This document shows positions 6,176 to 9,985 of a DNA stretch of 9,985 nt, piece after piece; positions within the stretch are counted from its first letter, which is position 1, and the number at the start of each line of letters is the position of its first letter. The translations under genes were made by a program, and so were the position numbers. The notes under the pieces are model-generated. The model ran no database searches. It saw only the letters and a program-made list of their open reading frames with translations, and was not told the DNA's origin. This DNA is from Actinospica sp035712985 (GTDB lineage Bacteria; Actinomycetota; Actinomycetes; Streptomycetales; Catenulisporaceae): positions 1 to 9,985 of the forward strand of contig DASTAE010000237.1 in assembly GCA_035712985.1 (NCBI GenBank), given 5' to 3'.

Positions 6176-6901
6176 TCAGATCCCCTCGACGGGCTCCGAA
6201 TGCTCCAGGATCGTGCGCAGCCCCTCGCGCAGCCCGTGCAGCGCGGCGGCCATGCCCCCGATCCGGAACAGCGGCTCGGAGACCACCTTGCTCTCGCCGA
6301 CCGCGGGCGGCTCGGCGGCCACGGCCAGCTGCAGGGTGCGGTGGCTGAGGGCCAGGTGCTCGCCGTCCGCCTCCTCGACCTGCAGGATCGGGTCGTCCAC
6401 GTGCGGGTGGAACTGCGCGGCCTCGTACATGCCCTCGCCGGTCTCGTGCAGCTCGAGCCAGAGCTCGTAGTCGTCGGAGGCGTACGGGTTGCCGGTCGGC
6501 CGGCCGATCATCACGACCGAGTCGAGTTCGTCGAGCTGCGGGCGGATCCGCTCGAACATCTCGCCGAGCTCGGTCGCCACGAACAGCACCTTCACCTGCT
6601 TCTCGCGCAGGATCGCGGTGATCTCGTCCTCCGGCAGCCACCAGTTGACCAGCACCGCGGTGGTGCCGGTGAGCGCGGCGGCGAACAGCGCCTCGATGCA
6701 CGCCGGGTGGTTCGGCGAGAGCACGCCGATGTGGTCGCCGGGGCGCACCATGGCGGCGCGCAGGCCGGTGGCGGCGCGGCGGACCCGCGAGTCGAGCTTC
6801 CGCCAGCTCAGCTTGTGCTGGCCGTACTGCAGTGCGGTACCCAGCGGCGCACGGCCGAGCTGATGCTTCAGCAGTTCGCCGAGCAGGCCGGACTCGGACA
6901 T
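6176..6901 (-). CDS. Truncated AMP-binding (ANL superfamily) protein without the P-loop
   Basis: ANL enzymes such as fatty acyl-CoA synthetases activate carboxylates with ATP and are usually about 500 residues or more. This protein has 241. The N-terminal subdomain is well preserved: ALQYGQHKLSWRKLDSRVRR (25-42 region), VRPGDHIGVLSPNHPACIEALFA (52-74) and TGTTAVLVNWWLPEDEI (78-94). At 169-190 the family would read DDPILQ followed by the phosphate-binding TSGTTGxPKG loop and then LSHRNL. Here it reads DDPILQVEEADGEHLALSHRTL, so the loop is gone while its flanks remain. PLFRIGGM (210-217) matches the next family segment, and the protein then stops, before the A5 motif and the mobile C-terminal domain. 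The ATG start at 6901 has GAGGGG 5 nt upstream. With an intact frame and good ribosome-binding site, it may be a binding protein rather than a dead gene. Catalysis is not expected. Confidence 0.8.
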   Translation of the reverse strand: MSESGLLGELLKHQLGRAPLGTALQYGQHKLSWRKLDSRVRRAATGLRAAMVRPGDHIGVLSPNHPACIEALFAAALTGTTAVLVNWWLPEDEITAILREKQVKVLFVATELGEMFERIRPQLDELDSVVMIGRPTGNPYASDDYELWLELHETGEGMYEAAQFHPHVDDPILQVEEADGEHLALSHRTLQLAVAAEPPAVGESKVVSEPLFRIGGMAAALHGLREGLRTILEHSEPVEGI

Positions 6902-6964
6902 GGCGACCCCTCGATTGACGCGGTGTCAGTACGGTAGCCCGCTTATGGCCTCATGGCTACCTGC

Positions 6965-7366
6965 TCAGCCGTACATCCGCTTCATCGTGTAGTCGATCAT
7001 CTGCTCGACGGCCTGCGCGTCGAAGACCACCCGGTGCTCGCCCTCGATGTCGAGGATCATGCCGTAGCCGCCGGGCAGCAGGTCGAGGACCTCGGCGCCG
7101 GTGACCACGAAGTGCCTGGCCTTCTCGCCGGAGTAGCGGCGCAGCTCGACCAGCGAGGAGAACATCGGGATGACCGGCTGCGGGGTGTCGTGCAGCGCCA
7201 GAAAGCCCGGGCGCTCGCCGCGCGGGCAGTAGATCTTCGACACGGTGAACACCGCGTGGAAGTCCTCCGGACCGATCGAACCGGTCGCGAAGGCGCGGAT
7301 GGCGTCGGCCAGCGAGGGCTGCAGGATCTGCGACCCGCCGTTCTCGTCTCCCGGATACCCGTACAC
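6965..7366 (-). CDS. SseB-family protein
   Basis: SseB-family domains are small alpha/beta domains, widespread in actinobacteria and named after an enterobacterial secretion protein. Their role in actinobacteria is not established, and no type III system is implied here. From the GTG at 7366 (133 residues) the family pattern is visible: a leading helix (SLADAIRAFATG), IYCPR with GFLALHD (44-60 region), PVIPMFSSLVEL (64-75), GAEVLDLLPGGYGMILD (90-106) and a closing helix. It is a single-domain form. An in-frame ATG at 7423 would add 19 residues, but those codons often end in A or T and no Shine-Dalgarno precedes it. A -10-like TACGCT (7380-7375) 8 nt before the GTG fits a leaderless start. It is divergent from the acyl-CoA dehydrogenase gene and lies 63 nt ahead of the AMP-binding-like gene on the same strand. 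Confidence 0.78.
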   Translation of the reverse strand: MYGYPGDENGGSQILQPSLADAIRAFATGSIGPEDFHAVFTVSKIYCPRGERPGFLALHDTPQPVIPMFSSLVELRRYSGEKARHFVVTGAEVLDLLPGGYGMILDIEGEHRVVFDAQAVEQMIDYTMKRMYG

Positions 7367-7485
7367 GTTCGTAGAGCGTACGTGAGCGGGCGCACCTTGC
7401 GCGAAGTTACCGACGGGTAGCATTATTGGTTACTACCGGGTACACGTTCAGGGCAGACACGGCCTCCAATGCGAAGGACCAGTTC
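7361..7485. promoter_or_regulatory. Divergent control region between the SseB-family and acyl-CoA dehydrogenase genes
   Basis: A perfect 10-bp direct repeat GTACACGTTC occurs at 7361-7370, overlapping the GTG start of the SseB gene, and at 7440-7449. Between the copies an imperfect inverted repeat CGGGTAG / CTACCGG (7414-7420 with 7433-7439, six of seven pairs) is centred near 7426. This core is the most AT-rich part of the region. Plus-strand -10-like TAGCAT (7418-7423) with TTGCGC 15 nt upstream is a weak promoter match for the dehydrogenase. The arrangement suggests a shared regulator site, possibly for an acyl-CoA-responsive repressor. That identity is a guess. Confidence 0.4.
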
Positions 7486-9315
7486 ATGGGGCACTACAAG
7501 GCGAACCTGCGGGATATCGAGTTCAACCTCTTCGACGTCTTCGGCGGCTCGGAGACCTTCGGTTCCGCGGACTACCCCGAGGTAGACGTGGAGACCGCGC
7601 GCGACGTCCTCTCCCAGATGGAGAAGATCGCGACCACCGACCTGGCCGACTCCTTCGTCGAGTCCGACCGTAATCCCCCGGTCTTCGACCCGGCGACCAG
7701 CACCGCGCCGCTGCCAGAGGCCTTCAAGCGCTCCTACAAGGCGTTCATGGACACCGAGTTCTGGCGGCTCGGCCTGCCCGAGGACCTCGGCGGCACCCCG
7801 GCCCCGCCCGCGCTGATCTGGGCCCTCGGCGAGCTGGTGCTCGGCGCGAACCCGGCGGTCTGGATGTACGCGTGCACCGCGCCGTTCGCCCGGATCGTCT
7901 ACCAGAACGGCACCGTCGAGCAGCGCAAGATCGCGCAGCGGATGGTGGAGAACGGCTGGGGCGCCACGATGGTGCTCACCGAGCCGGACGCGGGCTCCGA
8001 CGTGGGCGCGGGCCGGACCAAGGCCGTCAAGCAGGCGGACGGTTCCTGGCACATCACCGGCGTCAAGCGCTTCATCACCTCGGGCGAGCACGACCTGTCC
8101 GACAACATCATCCACCTGGTGCTGGCCCGCCCCGAGGGCGCCGGCCCCGGCACCAAGGGGCTGTCGCTGTTCATCGTGCCGAAGTTCGACTTCGACTGGG
8201 ACTCGGGCGAGCTCGGCGAGCGCAACGGCGCCTACGTCACCAATGTCGAGCACAAGATGGGCCTGAAGGTCTCCAACACCTGCGAGGTGACCTTCGGCGA
8301 GAAGCGCCCGGCCAAGGGCTGGCTGGTCGGCGAGGTGCACAACGGCATCGCGCAGATGTTCCAGGTCATCGAGATGGCCCGGATGATGGTCGGCACCAAG
8401 GCCATCGCCACCCTGTCCACCGGCTACCTGAACGCACTCGAGTACGCCAAGAACCGCGTCCAGGGCGCCGACCTGGCCGAGTCCGCCAACAAGGCAGCCC
8501 CGCGGGTGACGATCACGCACCACGCGGACGTGCGCCGCGAGCTCATGCAGCAGAAGGCCTACGCCGAGGGCATGCGCGCGCTGGTGTTCTACGCCGCCTC
8601 CTTCCAGAACAAGGTCTGGGCGGCGCAGGCCCGCGGCGAGCGCGACGAGCAGGCCGAGCGGATCAACGACTTCCTGCTCCCGCTGGTCAAGGGCTACGGC
8701 TCGGAGAAGTCCTACGAGCAGCTGGCCCGCTCGCTGCAGACCCTCGGCGGCTCCGGCTTCCTGCAGGACTACCCGATCGAGCAGTACATCAGGGACGCCA
8801 AGATCGACACCCTCTACGAGGGCACCACGGCGATCCAGGGCCTGGACTTCTTCTTCCGGAAGATCGTCAAGGACCAGGGCCAGGCGCTGACCGGCGTGAA
8901 GAACGAGATCGAGGCCTTCCTGGCCGCGGCCCCCGGCGGCGACACGCTCGCCCCGGCCCGCGAGCGGCTGGCCACCGGACTCGCCGACGTCGAGGCGATC
9001 CTGAACACGCTGTTCACCCAGGCCGCGAAGGCGATGGAGGAGCCGCGGCAGATCCACGTGGCCGCGCAGTCCACCACGACCTTCCTGTTCGCCGCGGGCG
9101 ACCTGATCGTCTCCTGGCTGCTGCTGCGCCAGGCCGCGATCGCCCAGGAGCGGCTGGCCGCCGGCGCCCCGGAGAAGGACGTCGCCTTCTACAGCGGCAA
9201 GATCGCCGCGGCCAAGTGGTTCGCGGGCAACATCCTGCCGCACCTGACCACGACCCGCGGCGTGGTCGAGGCGACCGACCTGTCGCTGATGGACCTGGAC
9301 GAGGCGGCCTTCTAA
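7486..9315 (+). CDS. fadE5: Acyl-CoA dehydrogenase, FadE5-like
   Basis: The enzyme oxidises acyl-CoA to trans-2-enoyl-CoA with FAD in the first step of beta-oxidation; mycobacterial FadE5 acts on a broad range of chain lengths. The 609-residue product closely resembles FadE5 over its full length as I recall that sequence, beginning MGHYKANLRDIEFNLF and ending SLMDLDEAAF. Visible motifs are RNPPVFDP, NPAVWMYA, the FAD-binding strand TMVLTEPDAGSDVG (E166 region), ITGVKRFITSG, EHKMGLKVSNTCEV, TLGGSGFLQDYPIEQYIRD and LYEGTTAIQG with catalytic base E445. After about residue 470 comes the extra helical C-terminal domain of this subgroup. I chose ATG 7486 because AAGGA lies 7 nt upstream and the family N-terminus begins there; a TTG at 7426 would add 20 unrelated residues. 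The symbol is by similarity. A strong hairpin follows the stop codon. Confidence 0.95.
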   Translation: MGHYKANLRDIEFNLFDVFGGSETFGSADYPEVDVETARDVLSQMEKIATTDLADSFVESDRNPPVFDPATSTAPLPEAFKRSYKAFMDTEFWRLGLPEDLGGTPAPPALIWALGELVLGANPAVWMYACTAPFARIVYQNGTVEQRKIAQRMVENGWGATMVLTEPDAGSDVGAGRTKAVKQADGSWHITGVKRFITSGEHDLSDNIIHLVLARPEGAGPGTKGLSLFIVPKFDFDWDSGELGERNGAYVTNVEHKMGLKVSNTCEVTFGEKRPAKGWLVGEVHNGIAQMFQVIEMARMMVGTKAIATLSTGYLNALEYAKNRVQGADLAESANKAAPRVTITHHADVRRELMQQKAYAEGMRALVFYAASFQNKVWAAQARGERDEQAERINDFLLPLVKGYGSEKSYEQLARSLQTLGGSGFLQDYPIEQYIRDAKIDTLYEGTTAIQGLDFFFRKIVKDQGQALTGVKNEIEAFLAAAPGGDTLAPARERLATGLADVEAILNTLFTQAAKAMEEPRQIHVAAQSTTTFLFAAGDLIVSWLLLRQAAIAQERLAAGAPEKDVAFYSGKIAAAKWFAGNILPHLTTTRGVVEATDLSLMDLDEAAF

Positions 9316-9331
9316 AGAGGCGAAGAGTCGC

Positions 9332-9369
9332 GCTCGCGGAACCCACGGTGCGGCGTGGGTTTCGCGAGC
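9332..9369 (+). terminator. Terminator of the acyl-CoA dehydrogenase gene
   Basis: A 16-bp stem (9332-9347 with 9354-9369) has one G-T pair and a 6-nt loop GTGCGG, and starts 16 nt after the stop codon. The outer part is GCTCGCG / CGCGAGC and the inner part CCCACG / CGTGGG. There is no U-tail. It separates the dehydrogenase from the downstream phosphoesterase, which therefore probably has its own promoter or depends on read-through. Confidence 0.85.
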
Positions 9370-9394
9370 ATGCCATCAGGGGACGGACATCCCC

Positions 9395-9985
9395 GTGAAC
9401 GAAGCGACGTTCAGCAGGGTGGCGCCGATCGCGCCGCGGGGGACCACGATCGAGCGCACGCTGTTGGCCGGTCCGCCCGGCGAGGGCGGCTTCCGGCCGA
9501 TCGTTCCGGGCCCGGGCGAGGCCCATATCCTGCGCACGGAATTGGCCGCGCGGCCCGCCGCGCCCGCCGTTCCCCGTCCGCTGCTCGCGTTCGCCCAGTT
9601 GACCGACGTGCACCTGGTCGACCACCAGTCCCCGGCGCGCGTCGAAGTCCTCGACCGGTACAACGATCCGGGCTCGCGCTTCGCCGGGCTCGCCAACGTG
9701 ACCGGCTCCTACCGCACGAACGAGATGCTCTCCGTTCACGTCGCGGACTCGATGGTGCGGCGGATCAACGAGATCGGCGTCGGCCCGGTCTGCGGCCTGC
9801 CGATCGCGTTCGCGGTGAGCACCGGCGACAACGCGGACAACAGCCAGTACAACGAGTACCGCTGGTTCATCGACGTGCTCGACGGCGGCCCGCTGCGCCC
9901 CGACTCCGGCAAGCTCGGCACCTACGAGGGCGTCATGGACTGGGCGCACTACGACGTGCACTACTGGCATCCCGAGGGCACCCCG
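9395..9985 (+). CDS. Metallophosphoesterase (TIGR03767-like), 3'-truncated by the window edge
   Basis: Calcineurin-type phosphoesterases bind two metal ions and hydrolyse phosphoesters. The first 197 residues are present and the frame stays open to the last base. Metal-binding motif I is seen as AQLTDVHLVD (D71, H73), and motif II as STGDNADN (D145, N149). The segments SPARVEVLDRYNDPGSRFAG, GSYRTNEMLSVHVADSMVRR and NEYRWFIDVLDGG fit the actinobacterial TIGR03767 (PPA1498-type) group. The motif giving the remaining histidines lies beyond the window. The start is GTG 9395, with a purine-rich AGGGGA/GGACGGA 7-11 nt upstream. I see no signal peptide or twin-arginine motif in the first 60 residues, so a cytoplasmic location is likely, although secreted members exist. 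The substrate is unknown. Confidence 0.85.
   Translation, partial: MNEATFSRVAPIAPRGTTIERTLLAGPPGEGGFRPIVPGPGEAHILRTELAARPAAPAVPRPLLAFAQLTDVHLVDHQSPARVEVLDRYNDPGSRFAGLANVTGSYRTNEMLSVHVADSMVRRINEIGVGPVCGLPIAFAVSTGDNADNSQYNEYRWFIDVLDGGPLRPDSGKLGTYEGVMDWAHYDVHYWHPEGTP

Noticed and set aside
6965..7423. SseB match taken as evidence of a type III secretion system
   Set aside because: The SseB-family domain is widespread in actinobacteria without type III secretion, and no other secretion gene is present.
7423..9243. 606-codon minus-strand frame opposite the acyl-CoA dehydrogenase
   Set aside because: It is a shadow of a strongly conserved plus-strand enzyme. Its composition is typical of antisense frames in GC-rich DNA and no family motif is visible.

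Overview
The window is very GC-rich, with strong G/C preference at third codon positions, several GTG starts, purine-rich Shine-Dalgarno sites ahead of some genes, and long GC hairpins without U-tails acting as terminators. Together with the gene families present (an acyl-CoA dehydrogenase close to mycobacterial FadE5, a DUF1906/Rv2525c-like secreted protein, an SseB-family protein and a TIGR03767-type metallophosphoesterase), this points to chromosomal DNA of a filamentous or related actinomycete (Actinomycetota). I cannot fix the genus. I saw no integrase, transposase, CRISPR array or phage gene, so this looks like core or semi-core chromosome.

Layout. 1-464: 3' part of a Nudix hydrolase gene whose start lies before the window. 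482-650: a compact tRNA-Ser(GCU) unit with its own promoter and intrinsic terminator. 651-904: a non-coding leader with several short palindromes. 905-4054: a 1049-residue signalling protein with two PAS domains, a histidine-kinase-like core that has lost its phospho-acceptor and ATP-binding residues, a disordered linker of about 335 residues, and two receiver-like domains at the C-terminus. 4055-4283: a less GC-rich spacer with a candidate promoter and overlapping small ORFs. 4284-5099: an unrecognised protein with a compact N-terminal region and a Pro/Gly/Gln-rich tail. 5103-5226: an intergenic hairpin region between convergent genes.

On the minus strand, reading right to left: an SseB-family protein (7366 to 6965), a short AMP-binding (ANL) protein that has lost its phosphate-binding motif and C-terminal half (6901 to 6176), and a secreted DUF1906 glycoside-hydrolase-like protein (6055 to 5231). 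The SseB gene is divergent from the plus-strand acyl-CoA dehydrogenase gene (7486-9315), and their shared upstream region holds a 10-bp direct repeat and an imperfect inverted repeat. A strong hairpin ends the dehydrogenase unit. A metallophosphoesterase gene (9395 onward) runs off the right edge.

How the parts may work together: the dehydrogenase and the ANL remnant both point to fatty acyl-CoA metabolism on either side of the SseB promoter, but no sequence evidence ties their products together. The pseudokinase and the tail protein are co-oriented and both carry long disordered regions, so they may form one signalling or scaffold unit. That is inference. The items most worth follow-up are the pseudokinase with tandem receiver-like domains, the P-loop-less ANL protein, and the divergent control region.
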